This document shows, piece after piece, positions 21,301 through 30,975 of a DNA stretch of 64,000 bases; position 1 is the stretch's first letter, and each line of letters begins with the position of its first letter. Source of the DNA: a virus; the IMG/VR virus record IMGVR_UViG_3300030110_004304, positions 27,346 to 91,345 of that record; one strand, given 5' to 3'. Under the pieces are notes generated by a model. That model had not been told where the DNA came from and searched no databases. It saw only the letters and a program-made list of their open reading frames with translations. A program made the position numbers and the translations under genes.

Positions 21301-24300
21301 GCAGAGGCTAATAATATAATAGGTAAGGACCCAGAAGAAAACACAACAGTCCCTCCAGGTGATATTATAAAAGAACAAGAAGATGCTTCAACTGAAGATG
21401 AGTTTATACTAATGCTAGACCAAACAGGAGACATTTATACTAAAGGAGAAAATGTTACAGAAGAAAGTATTATTCTAATAACTCATGATAAATCTTTTGA
21501 TGATGATGGAAATGTTATAACATACAAAGGAAGACCTCTCGAAAGCCGTAAGAAAGGCGATCAGCCTGAGTTACTTAATTCTCAATTAAATAATCCTAAT
21601 TTCTTATCAGATTCTCAAATAGAAAAAGAAGGAGGATCTGTTGAGGTTACTATAGTATTATTAAATAACAATCATAATTCAAAACCAGGTAATCAAAATG
21701 GAGAAGGAGCTGCTTTCGGAATTTATTACGATGGTATATATTTAGGAATGTTACCGGAGTATCAAAAAGGAATGCCAGGACAGTTTTTAGAATTAAGGAA
21801 AAAGGCGTTTGAAGCAGGAGCAAACGGTAATACTATTACTCATTCTCTTATACAAAAAATAAACACTCGAGTTAATACTCAAAGAAACAATACTGGAAAG
21901 CCTGTTCGTAATAATCCTCTTAGTATTATAAAACAAGCAATAGCAGAAGGAGCTAGTTTTATAACTAAAAAAGGAGGAAAGATTCCTTTAAAGTTATGGT
22001 TAGTATCTAGTGTAAGAGATAAGCACGGTACTCCTGTATTAAAAACTAACGGTCTTAGTAAAACAGTAGTAGACAATATAGCAGGAGATGGAACCAAACT
22101 ACAGGAAGGACATATTTATATGCTAGTACCTCATCCTAAAGGACTGTTTCCTGTAAGATTATTTTCTCAACCTTTTAGCAATGTTTCTGACAAAGCTAAA
22201 TCAGATGTAAAAAATTTATTAGATACTTTACAAGAGCAATCTGGTAAAGATGAGGATAAATATAAAGAAGCTAAGGAAAGGTTAGCAAACGTATTCCACA
22301 ATGTAAACTTTGATTTTTACGATGGTAGGTATATAATAACTAGTGAAAATCCAGCTATAGTAGAAATGTGGGGAGGAAAGGTTTTACCACAGTCTGAAAC
22401 ATCTAACTCTGAATATATTGTAATGGCTATGGGGAACTTAGTTCCTAAAGTTGCTTTTAATAATATGAATAATAAGGGCACACAAGGTTATTATGTTAAT
22501 AATGGGTTTATAACAACTGATGTATTTAGTGAGGATGGAAACTTCTTCCACTCTTCTGGATTTACATTAGATAGTTACTCGAGTCCTGAAAGTAAAACCG
22601 CTGCTAATAATATAAACGAACAAGAAGATACTAGTAAAGCAGATAGTCTTGAGAATCAAACTACAAAAAATAAAGCAGTAAATGATTCTCCTGCTCCACT
22701 TACTACTGTTTTATCAGAGTTGCAAGTAGCTAGATGGGAAGCAGAGGGTGAGATAGGACCTAACACTTTACAAAAAGTTATTGATAAGTTTAATAATCAA
22801 GAAGAAGAATTAACTACTACTGAACAAGAAATAATAGATCAACATTATTCTAACATAGCAAAAGAAGTAGCAGATGCTGCCGTAGAAGATGCAGCTCCTG
22901 AAGGTTGGAGATTGGTAGTTCCTGGAGAAGTCCTCCCTATGGGTAGTGAAGTTAGAATGGATGTAACAACTGGGCAACAGTTAGTTAAAATAGAAACTCC
23001 CTCACCAGAAAAGCCAATAGATACTGATGGAATAAGTGGTATACTACCAGGTTTAGATCCTGAAAACTCAGATGATAGTGACTTAAGAACTAGAATGACT
23101 GACAAGACAGATGGTACAACATTTAGTGAGTCAGAAGAAGTTCAATGGTTAGAAGACAAATTAGGAAAAGAAGTAGTAGGTAAAACAAAGATGTTTAATT
23201 CTCTAGAAGATTTAAAAAGCTATTTACCTAAGCAAGTTTATCAGATGCTTCTTAATGCTAGAAAAAACGGCAAGAATCTACACGGACTTTTCTCTAATGC
23301 TGCTTTATACCTAAACTCAAATGCTTTTGAAGGGACCGCATATCACGAAGCTTTCCATATAGTATTTCACCTAACTCTTTCTCCTAAGCAAAGAGCAGCT
23401 ATCTTAAAAGAAGCTCGTACAAAATATAAATCAGAGCTAGCAGAGAATGCTTCCGAAATAGAAGTAGAAGAGTTACTGGCTGATAAATTTATGGAGTATG
23501 TTCAATCAGAAGAAGGTACTAGAAAAACATTATCAGGAAAGATAAAGAACTGGTTTAGAAGTACTTACAGAATGATTAAGACTTTCTTCAATGGTAATAA
23601 TAACATATCTATAGATGAGGTTTTTGAAAATATTCAATTAGGAGTTTATAAAAACAAGCCTAAGTTCCAAAGCACAAACTTAACAGAATTAACCAATCCT
23701 GTATTCCGTACCGCACTGCGAGAAGAGTCATACGAGAATGTTGCTGAAGAATCTCAAGCCCTAGAATATTTAAGAAGCAGATATTTTGGAATACTAGATG
23801 TACTTAGAAAACAAGATGCATTAAAAGATTTTAAAGATGCTACTGACTCTGAGTTAATTAATAAAGTAGGAGTTCAGTATATGGATGACCTAGTACTCAC
23901 TCAGTTATTAGGAGACATTAACAACCTCAATGCTGCTTTAAATAAAAATCTTACTGAAAATAGAAGAATAAAAACTGAGAAAGTATTATCATTACTAAAC
24001 AACTTAAAAAGAATTGTAACTAATAACAATGTTGGAATTAGTGCTGCGGAAGATGGGGGCATGTTTAAGCTTAAAATAGGATTCAACGAGAAGAAGCCTG
24101 ATTTTATGAATAAGTTCCACAGGTTATTAAAAGGAGATGGATTAAATATTAAGACCAAAAAAGCTACCGGTACTATAGAGACTTATGATACTGATCAGTT
24201 AACAAACGAAGCAGAAGAAAGCACTCAAGAAGAAAACTGGCAAAGAAGTAATATAGAGATTAATCCTAAAGATACTTTAAGTGATCAACTTAAAAGATTC

Positions 24301-27300
24301 TTTAATTCTGTTCCTAAATATACTAGAACTAAACAAGGATATGTTCCTGCCACAAATGCTTTTGGAGTTCCATTAAGAGAAAGCTCTGCTAGAATCTTTT
24401 CTTATTTGGGAGAAAAAATAACTAACTCTACAGAAGGAGTAGACCAAATGATGGAGAAATTAAATTCTCTAAAAAATGATAAGCCTTTTGTAAAGCATAT
24501 TATAGAAAAACTTTCAGACCCTGCAAATGAGTCTGTAAAATCTGATTTGTATGTTAACCTAGCATCAAAACAATTTATAAAGTTCTTATCAGTATTAGAA
24601 TCTAATGATGAATATAGAGTATTCTTCTCTAATAGAAAGAGTGCTGAGAATCTGATAACAGAAGAATTAGTTGCTAACTTCTTAAATGAGAGAAATAAAT
24701 TATTTACAAAACAACCAGGAGGAGGTAGAAACTTTGAGAATATTGATATAGCAGAAGCTAGAAAATTTAAAGAATTAATTGGAAAGACTATAAAGTATTT
24801 ACAAAGCGTTAAGCCTAGTAATGAGTCAGAAAAGTTAAACGACAAATTTTTTAATGGATTCGCTAAAGCATTATCGGGAACAGGTGCTCAAAATAATTTA
24901 GGATTTAGTTTAACAGCAGATCAGATAAAGGATAATCTTTATAAAGAAATAGACGGAGCAAGTGCAGTAGGTGTATTAAGAAGTTTTGTTAATACTCTTG
25001 ATAAATTAGCTACACAGTTAGAACAAGGTAAAAATCCTTTCTTATTTCTCAAAGCTACTGACCAAGTTGATAAGTCTAAAGTAGGTAGTAGAAATATTGT
25101 AGAAGAATTAGCTAAACACTACTCTAAAATATTCCAAGGAGAAGTACAGTCTGCTTTCAGAAATGTAGAAAATAAAACTGTTTATAATATTCAACTAGCT
25201 AACTTTTTAAGTCAGGCCATAAGTAAGTTTAAAAACAAAAAACAAAGACAAGACTTTTTAAGACTTATTGCTAACGATCCTTTATTAAGTAACTCTCCTT
25301 TCTTAAATGATTTAGCTCAAAATGAAAAACTACAAGAAGAGCTGGATGTTGTTTTATTAGATGGTTTTAAAAGACAAGGTAAAAGCAGAGGAGTAAAGTA
25401 TACAAAGCTTTCTAACTTAGAATTAGAAGCAACCTCAATGGGAGCATTCTTAAACCAAAGTAAAAATTCTTCTTATGGTTACTATAGATTACCTATACCA
25501 GCAGATTCTCCTACTATACCATTTATAAAAATGGGAAAATATACTAACGAAGAGATATTAGATAAACTAGTAGAAGTTGCAAGAGGAGAGTTTAATAGAA
25601 CTAAGAGAGTAATGAATTTGCCTGAAAATGCAGAAATAAAAAAGATTAAAAATTTCTCTAAAAACTTTGGTAAGTTTAATCTTCTTCCTTTTTTAAATGG
25701 AAAAGTAAATTACTCAGAAAAATTTAATGAGAAGCAAGTAAGAAGCACTTTAGAAAAATGGTTAAATGATGAAACCTCCAAAGGATTTTTTGGTTCTCAG
25801 CTAGAGGCTTATACAGAAAAAGGTATTATCAAAAACATAGAAGGAAATAAAATAACATTTGCAGAAAAAGTATTAGATAAAAGAATTAGGCAAGAAGGTA
25901 AAGGATTCTTTAAGAACTATTTATTTAATTCTTTATATGCTAATACTCAACTAACTACTTTATTCTCAGGAGATCCTGCTTTTTATAGTGGTACCGTAGA
26001 TTATCAGAAAAGAAATAAACAAATTCTAAGTCCTAAACTTTATTTAGATACTAGTAAAACAAGGCCTAATTATTATTTGTCAGTAATAGCTGATAATGAA
26101 AGACCTTCTGAACAAGAACTAGTAGATACTTTAACAGAATTGATAGAAAGTTCTGATCTTCCAGCAGACAAACAAACAGAGTTAATTGCTACGTGGACTT
26201 CTGCTGAACACAACGAAACAGATGCTCAAACATATATCCATCCTAGAAGATATAAAGAAATCATGGAAGGATTAAATAGATGGAGTGATAAGCTCGAAGC
26301 AAGTTATCAAAGAGTGCTTCAAGGTAAAGAAACAATAGAAGATATTGCGGTTTTCCCTCCTATAAAACCATTCATGTATACACAAAACAGAATAAACGGT
26401 TTTGTAGTACCAGTACAAATAAAGAACTCAGAAATAATGTTAACTCCTTCTATGGCGTTAGCTAAAGAGGGTAAAGAATTAAAGTATCCTAAACTTGCTG
26501 AGGTTTATCAAGCAATGGAAAAAGAAAGAACTATGGAAGACGGTACCGTTTACCAAATAGATTCTATTGCATTTGAGTCCGCTGTTAAGGTAGGTGGGGA
26601 TGCCATAGCCCCTACTATGGAAGATATAGATGGAGCTAGAGTACTTACTTTAAAGAACTCTGATTTTGGACTACAACAAGAAACGCCTCCTCACTATCTA
26701 GATGACGTTACTAACTACGGTACTCAATTGAGGAACTTAATTTTAGCAGATATTAATCTTGAAGGAGATTATGTTTTAGATGGTCAGAAATTAAAAGGAA
26801 AAGATATAGCTAGACTGTATCAAGAAACTATTGCAGAAGATCTAAAGGCATCCTTCGATAAGTACAAAAAACTATTTGAAACAAAAGATGGTAAAGTAAA
26901 TTACGAAGCATTAATCGATACTCTTCAAAATGAGGTAGATAGGAGAGACTTAGGAGATAACGCAAGAGCAGCTATAGCAGCTATTAAAGTTAACCAAGGT
27001 ATTAATAAAGGTGAAGTAAGACCTGCTCTCCCTTTCTATCATCCTGCCCATTCTATAATGATACAGAATATCTTAAACGGCCTGTTTAAGAAAAATGTAA
27101 CGAGACAAAAGGTAGAAGGGGGAGCACTTATTAACACCTCTTCTTACGGTGTTTCTGATACTTTAAAATGGCATAAGAATAAAAAAGGTGAGTTAGAGTT
27201 TCAAGTACTATTACCGTGGTGGTCTAAGAAATATTTCCCTAAAAATGAAAAAGGAGAAGTAGACATTACTAAGCTTCCAGACGAGCTTAAAGAATTAGTA

Positions 27301-30300
27301 GGATATCGTATTCCTACTGAGGATAAGTATTCTATGTTCAAAATGAAAGTAGTTGGATTCACTCCTGCTACTATGGGAGGTACTCTAATAATGCCAAGAG
27401 AGGTAACTACTATTGCAGGTCTGGATTTTGATATTGATAAAATTTATGTAATGACTCCGGCTTTTAATGTAAGTAAAGACGGTAAGCTAAGTAAAGTAAA
27501 ACCTTTAACTAATAATACTAGCCCGGAAGTAGCAGCTAGCAAAATCTTTAATGATATAGATACTCTAGAAAAATTTGTTAATGAGAACATAGATAAAGAA
27601 TACGCTGATAACATAATGAATTTTAGAAGAGAGGCTAATGAAGCTGTTGTAGAAAATAAGGAGCTAAAAAAAGAATTATTTGAAAGTGAAGAGCACAAAA
27701 ACATTTATAATGAAATACAACTTATTAAGTTACAGATAAAAAATGCAAAAACTGATGAAGAGACTAATGAAGAGATACCGTTTTTAGTTAGTAAAAAAGA
27801 TAGTTTATATGAACAATTAAAAGACTCTTTTGCTCCTTATAATGCAGCAATAGAAGAAATTTATAACAATAAAACTACAATAAAAGATTATTTAGAAAAA
27901 GTAATAAGAGATGGAGATATTGATCTTACAAAATATAATGGTAAGAGAGAAAGAGATAATCTTAAACTAGATATAGTAAGCAGTATCTTAGGGAATAAGC
28001 ACACTGCGAAGAGTTTAGTTTCTCCAGGTAACTTTCAAAACTTATTAGATTTAGCAAATAAAATAAGATTATTACAAGCTGGTAAAGAAAAAGAAGCATT
28101 AAGTTTAAAAGGTAAAAAGCTAAAAGAAGCTGCTGATGCTTTAGACGATATTAATATGTTTAACATAGTATATCCTTCTACTCAACTAGAATTGTTTGAA
28201 AGAAATATGGCAGGTAAAGAATTAACAGGAATCTTTGCTAATCAAAATACTCACGCTGCTAAAGCTCAGTATACACAAATGGAATTGAAACTTCCTATAC
28301 TAGTTGATGGACAAGAGTATATGTATTTAAATAAATCTATAATAGGAGATACTAGGATTTCTGAAAAACTAGCATCTTACTTAGCAGCTGTTGTGGATAA
28401 TACAAAAGAACCGATGTCTGCTTTTATAAACTTAAATACTTTCACTGCAGATACTGTAGCATTATTAACAAGATTAGGTGTAGAAGAAGATACTGTGGCT
28501 TATTTAATGAATCAGCCAGTAATAAAAGAGCTCACTAAATTATGGTTCCAAGAAAAGGGGAATTTATCTGAAGAAAATGTATTTGGAGAAATCTTAGAAT
28601 TATGGAAGGATAAAATGCTTAGTAAATCAGGAGCACTATCTTTAGAAGAAATAGATAATCTATTTGAATCAGGAGGAGTGGAACTTAATAAAAATAAACT
28701 AAGAGATAACTTACTTCCTGGAAATCAAGGAACTGCCGAATTTTATAAACAACAGTATATAGCTTTATTAAGTTTTGAAAGCTTAAGTAAAACAGCTAAA
28801 GAACTTTCTGAGTCTATACAAGCTTCCAGAGTAGATACTAAAGGATTAGGAGCAACAATGGCTGAAGGCTATGTGTTCTTAGATCAACAAAGAAGATTAA
28901 TACAAAAAGAGGAGAACAACGAAAACTTAATTTTTGGTATAACAGAAACATTCACTGGCTCCGAAGATCAAATTATGATGCCTGCTTTTAACGAAAACGG
29001 TATTATAAAACCATTATCTTTAATGGATACTTTATTTCCATACAACGGTAAACAAGGTACAGAAGGAGAGTTTCTTTATAATCTTTTAGGCTCAGTAAAA
29101 AATTGGTTTTCTAATCAAAAAGGAAAAACTTTAGGATTAACAGAAAGAGAAGTTAGGCTTATAGAGGCCCAATACATGGGATACATTTCTTCTAATTTTC
29201 CATTCTTTAGTCATACTGAGAATGAGCAAATAATAAAAGAAACTCCTAGAAAACTGATAGACTTTAAGCATAAAAATCCTAATTCTCAATTTGCTCCTTT
29301 ATTAGATTCATTATATGTAAAAGCTCCTGATAAGCAATTTCCTTTAGAAAGAATAGAATATTATAAGTCAGGAAAAACTCCTATCCAATCAGAACAGATG
29401 ATTAAGAGTTGGGAGATAATGATGACTCGAGGAACTAAAGAAGAACAGGACCTAGCTTTTGACTTAGTAAAATATGCATACCATTCTACCGGTTTCGAGT
29501 ATACTCCTTATAGTTTTGTACAACAAATTCCAACTGCTTTCTGGACAGATGACTTTGGAAGAGATAGAGCAGACAGAGGATTAGTTGATGCAAAAGGTAG
29601 AACATATAATGAGTTTTTATCAGTAGCTGATGACTATATAAGAAACACTCCACTATATATAAATCCACAAAGTATAACTGAAAAGTTTTCTGAAAAAGGA
29701 GGAGGACAAGTTGCTAATAACTTTATCCACCAATTTTTAAGAAACAACTTTGATAGGGATGGTTTTGTAAAAAGTGTTACAGCTAGATCTAGAGGTGCTG
29801 CATATATTAAAGGAAAAGGTAATAAGCCTGGATTTATTTCAATTACAGCAAGTAGATTTAGTCCTTTTGCATCTTTTGGAGACGGTATGGTTACTTATGT
29901 AAAAAGATACAATAAGAATTTAAAGAAGAATGAGTTATTTAGATTCAGTCAAGTTATAGAAGGAACTGCTATATATAATAAAGTAGAGCCTTTAGGAACT
30001 ACCAATTTCTTAAAAGTATTTAATGCTAATGGAGCTATAGAGGGAGATTGGTTAGAAAGAACTAAGAAACCAAAAACAGGGAAAGTATTATATCCTGGCT
30101 TCGCTAGAGAAAAAGCTAGTTTTAAAGCTAACATAGGAACATTACAAGACCAGGTAGACAATACTACAACTGTTAAACCTTTAGTTAATCAACAGAATAA
30201 AGAAGACGTAAGTGGAGGAGCTCTACAGAAACTATCAGATAGAAATGATTTAAATCAAGTATCTATGGAAGATAGAATTAATGACATGGCTGAAACTGCA

Positions 30301-30975
30301 GTACAACCAGTTACTAAAATTATATCTGGGGCACAAACTGGTGTAGATCAGATTGGTTTAGAAGTTGGAAAAGGGTTAGGAATGAGAACTGGTGGAACAG
30401 CTCCTATAGGGTTTCAAACTGAAAAAGGAAAAGATACATCCTTAGCAGAAAAATATGGTATAAAAGAAATTACTGCGGAAGAACAGAATACGTACGCAAA
30501 AGGTAAAACTGATGCCTACACTGCTAGAACAGAGATGAATGCTTTAAATTCAGATGGAACAGTTTATTTTGCTACCAATGCAGATAGTGCAGGAAAAATT
30601 GCTACAGAAAGATATGCTAAAAAACATAGTAAGCCTTTTATTCTAAATCCTACGGCGGAACAATTAAGAAAATTCTTAGCTGATAATAATATTAAAACTC
30701 TTAATGTTGCAGGTAATAGAGGTAGTAAACTTACTGCTCAGCAAAAAACAAATATTAAGAATATTCTTACTACTGCATTAAAAGCTCCAACACAACCAGC
30801 TGCTGGGGGGTTAGCATCACTAGCTTCTGAATCAAAGGGAGAAATTACTCAGAATGAGTTAGATAAGATAAATGAAAATATAAAGAAAGCAGGCTTTAAA
30901 GATACTTATAGTATGGAAAAATTTAAAAAGCTATCTTTACAAAACCAATTAAAAGTAAGAGAATGTTATGGCTAA
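18343..30975 (+). CDS. Virion RNA polymerase polyprotein (crAss/YonO-type, DFDID) with zincin and C-terminal SLOG domain
   Basis: 4,210 aa. The catalytic signature of the crAss-like virion RNA polymerase is visible as DFDID at residues 3028-3032, preceded by MPREVTTIAGL. The three Asp bind the catalytic Mg2+ ions in the second double-psi beta-barrel. Such enzymes enter the host and transcribe early genes. Upstream, HEAFH at 1668-1672 is a zincin motif. The N-terminal ~300 residues hold two or three hydrophobic stretches (about 155-175 and 230-265), as in ejection proteins. Residues ~3990-4145 (IISGAQTGVDQ, then GGTAPIGFQTEKG) match the cpYpsA/MoCo-carrier branch of the SLOG superfamily. The protein is roughly twice the length I recall for phi14:2 gp66, so it is either processed or carries several cargo modules. 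Its stop overlaps the next gene by 8 bp. Confidence 0.8.
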   Translation: MSEELENEIPENDLDAVSGLPKDFVERSVIGGKMSQYLTQSEAAMSGHIQGKQGASGFKGNMGPFVNQDYDLNEMVEGGEYEDEKRFDPLGHLETKNNPYGLDANIPNGVDFYAKLSELNLKQGTLDYEDELEENQGFFEELTNTGIKFWGKVANYTALGIAGFVWGAGKAIVNWDIDSLMDNEVFRGMDEVDEWLNKRFVVHGGADYRLAQERGAGIGERFLLDPTKVLADDISNAGSFVASAIVTEVLLGAATVATVGGAGPALAANTARLGVQGARLFSTGVRVLRGIDKMADMGAALRNATRFKNMAGTGRAILTGAGFESAMIGRETKDRVIENLAADYEEYYGRPPSEATLAEYEELGNSAMRQAYALNLPLVAGSNMLQFPRLFLKGYSGGRKLVNGLRFKGGKWAAKYDEFSKIRKAGLWTRKSLGRGVTEAWEEYAQGAMEEGLVDYFSANYSADAAKNGVGWLDAMSTAGSKYLGTTEGQDSATIGFLMGMVGMPMPFKMNQKTGKIEKGFGWFGGVAEELSNQKRRIKSLRNAADMLNQTDAGQALAANYQNFIRNMAIEQDKDNALMNEDPFSFKNSEHDQLHSYAMTRHNMGLSDTMWQELDGLEKMSTEDFNKAYQLKGVDEWTDATKKEVLDKTRAKLKRVVKVAEDVDTHFNNKVISNVPVGEEASYAAVKEQLTYLASTIDNVDAREKELEDKISNLTGGNVNSNSIKASKTVSGINEKTGQAEFGTLRDPKGRFKSQDAAFKNQMEEWKENDPGGYALNKDEVTDLYNDTKKLSNRRREAGGLYEFLFTKEGSESFKKVHEKLQKDFAKKVADAVKEKVRNKAKGTKNQTQSNRNKRDAESTNTDDIWGEEADQQAAAANDNVISKKKGPLADLASDEEMEPGIPQEVKGIDILEDIAENRSNTFLNKILDEAEKRGYNTSGINSIQDILNITAFQDPELFAELQRIALEMAQTASKNRTSEREQASKAEANNIIGKDPEENTTVPPGDIIKEQEDASTEDEFILMLDQTGDIYTKGENVTEESIILITHDKSFDDDGNVITYKGRPLESRKKGDQPELLNSQLNNPNFLSDSQIEKEGGSVEVTIVLLNNNHNSKPGNQNGEGAAFGIYYDGIYLGMLPEYQKGMPGQFLELRKKAFEAGANGNTITHSLIQKINTRVNTQRNNTGKPVRNNPLSIIKQAIAEGASFITKKGGKIPLKLWLVSSVRDKHGTPVLKTNGLSKTVVDNIAGDGTKLQEGHIYMLVPHPKGLFPVRLFSQPFSNVSDKAKSDVKNLLDTLQEQSGKDEDKYKEAKERLANVFHNVNFDFYDGRYIITSENPAIVEMWGGKVLPQSETSNSEYIVMAMGNLVPKVAFNNMNNKGTQGYYVNNGFITTDVFSEDGNFFHSSGFTLDSYSSPESKTAANNINEQEDTSKADSLENQTTKNKAVNDSPAPLTTVLSELQVARWEAEGEIGPNTLQKVIDKFNNQEEELTTTEQEIIDQHYSNIAKEVADAAVEDAAPEGWRLVVPGEVLPMGSEVRMDVTTGQQLVKIETPSPEKPIDTDGISGILPGLDPENSDDSDLRTRMTDKTDGTTFSESEEVQWLEDKLGKEVVGKTKMFNSLEDLKSYLPKQVYQMLLNARKNGKNLHGLFSNAALYLNSNAFEGTAYHEAFHIVFHLTLSPKQRAAILKEARTKYKSELAENASEIEVEELLADKFMEYVQSEEGTRKTLSGKIKNWFRSTYRMIKTFFNGNNNISIDEVFENIQLGVYKNKPKFQSTNLTELTNPVFRTALREESYENVAEESQALEYLRSRYFGILDVLRKQDALKDFKDATDSELINKVGVQYMDDLVLTQLLGDINNLNAALNKNLTENRRIKTEKVLSLLNNLKRIVTNNNVGISAAEDGGMFKLKIGFNEKKPDFMNKFHRLLKGDGLNIKTKKATGTIETYDTDQLTNEAEESTQEENWQRSNIEINPKDTLSDQLKRFFNSVPKYTRTKQGYVPATNAFGVPLRESSARIFSYLGEKITNSTEGVDQMMEKLNSLKNDKPFVKHIIEKLSDPANESVKSDLYVNLASKQFIKFLSVLESNDEYRVFFSNRKSAENLITEELVANFLNERNKLFTKQPGGGRNFENIDIAEARKFKELIGKTIKYLQSVKPSNESEKLNDKFFNGFAKALSGTGAQNNLGFSLTADQIKDNLYKEIDGASAVGVLRSFVNTLDKLATQLEQGKNPFLFLKATDQVDKSKVGSRNIVEELAKHYSKIFQGEVQSAFRNVENKTVYNIQLANFLSQAISKFKNKKQRQDFLRLIANDPLLSNSPFLNDLAQNEKLQEELDVVLLDGFKRQGKSRGVKYTKLSNLELEATSMGAFLNQSKNSSYGYYRLPIPADSPTIPFIKMGKYTNEEILDKLVEVARGEFNRTKRVMNLPENAEIKKIKNFSKNFGKFNLLPFLNGKVNYSEKFNEKQVRSTLEKWLNDETSKGFFGSQLEAYTEKGIIKNIEGNKITFAEKVLDKRIRQEGKGFFKNYLFNSLYANTQLTTLFSGDPAFYSGTVDYQKRNKQILSPKLYLDTSKTRPNYYLSVIADNERPSEQELVDTLTELIESSDLPADKQTELIATWTSAEHNETDAQTYIHPRRYKEIMEGLNRWSDKLEASYQRVLQGKETIEDIAVFPPIKPFMYTQNRINGFVVPVQIKNSEIMLTPSMALAKEGKELKYPKLAEVYQAMEKERTMEDGTVYQIDSIAFESAVKVGGDAIAPTMEDIDGARVLTLKNSDFGLQQETPPHYLDDVTNYGTQLRNLILADINLEGDYVLDGQKLKGKDIARLYQETIAEDLKASFDKYKKLFETKDGKVNYEALIDTLQNEVDRRDLGDNARAAIAAIKVNQGINKGEVRPALPFYHPAHSIMIQNILNGLFKKNVTRQKVEGGALINTSSYGVSDTLKWHKNKKGELEFQVLLPWWSKKYFPKNEKGEVDITKLPDELKELVGYRIPTEDKYSMFKMKVVGFTPATMGGTLIMPREVTTIAGLDFDIDKIYVMTPAFNVSKDGKLSKVKPLTNNTSPEVAASKIFNDIDTLEKFVNENIDKEYADNIMNFRREANEAVVENKELKKELFESEEHKNIYNEIQLIKLQIKNAKTDEETNEEIPFLVSKKDSLYEQLKDSFAPYNAAIEEIYNNKTTIKDYLEKVIRDGDIDLTKYNGKRERDNLKLDIVSSILGNKHTAKSLVSPGNFQNLLDLANKIRLLQAGKEKEALSLKGKKLKEAADALDDINMFNIVYPSTQLELFERNMAGKELTGIFANQNTHAAKAQYTQMELKLPILVDGQEYMYLNKSIIGDTRISEKLASYLAAVVDNTKEPMSAFINLNTFTADTVALLTRLGVEEDTVAYLMNQPVIKELTKLWFQEKGNLSEENVFGEILELWKDKMLSKSGALSLEEIDNLFESGGVELNKNKLRDNLLPGNQGTAEFYKQQYIALLSFESLSKTAKELSESIQASRVDTKGLGATMAEGYVFLDQQRRLIQKEENNENLIFGITETFTGSEDQIMMPAFNENGIIKPLSLMDTLFPYNGKQGTEGEFLYNLLGSVKNWFSNQKGKTLGLTEREVRLIEAQYMGYISSNFPFFSHTENEQIIKETPRKLIDFKHKNPNSQFAPLLDSLYVKAPDKQFPLERIEYYKSGKTPIQSEQMIKSWEIMMTRGTKEEQDLAFDLVKYAYHSTGFEYTPYSFVQQIPTAFWTDDFGRDRADRGLVDAKGRTYNEFLSVADDYIRNTPLYINPQSITEKFSEKGGGQVANNFIHQFLRNNFDRDGFVKSVTARSRGAAYIKGKGNKPGFISITASRFSPFASFGDGMVTYVKRYNKNLKKNELFRFSQVIEGTAIYNKVEPLGTTNFLKVFNANGAIEGDWLERTKKPKTGKVLYPGFAREKASFKANIGTLQDQVDNTTTVKPLVNQQNKEDVSGGALQKLSDRNDLNQVSMEDRINDMAETAVQPVTKIISGAQTGVDQIGLEVGKGLGMRTGGTAPIGFQTEKGKDTSLAEKYGIKEITAEEQNTYAKGKTDAYTARTEMNALNSDGTVYFATNADSAGKIATERYAKKHSKPFILNPTAEQLRKFLADNNIKTLNVAGNRGSKLTAQQKTNIKNILTTALKAPTQPAAGGLASLASESKGEITQNELDKINENIKKAGFKDTYSMEKFKKLSLQNQLKVRECYG

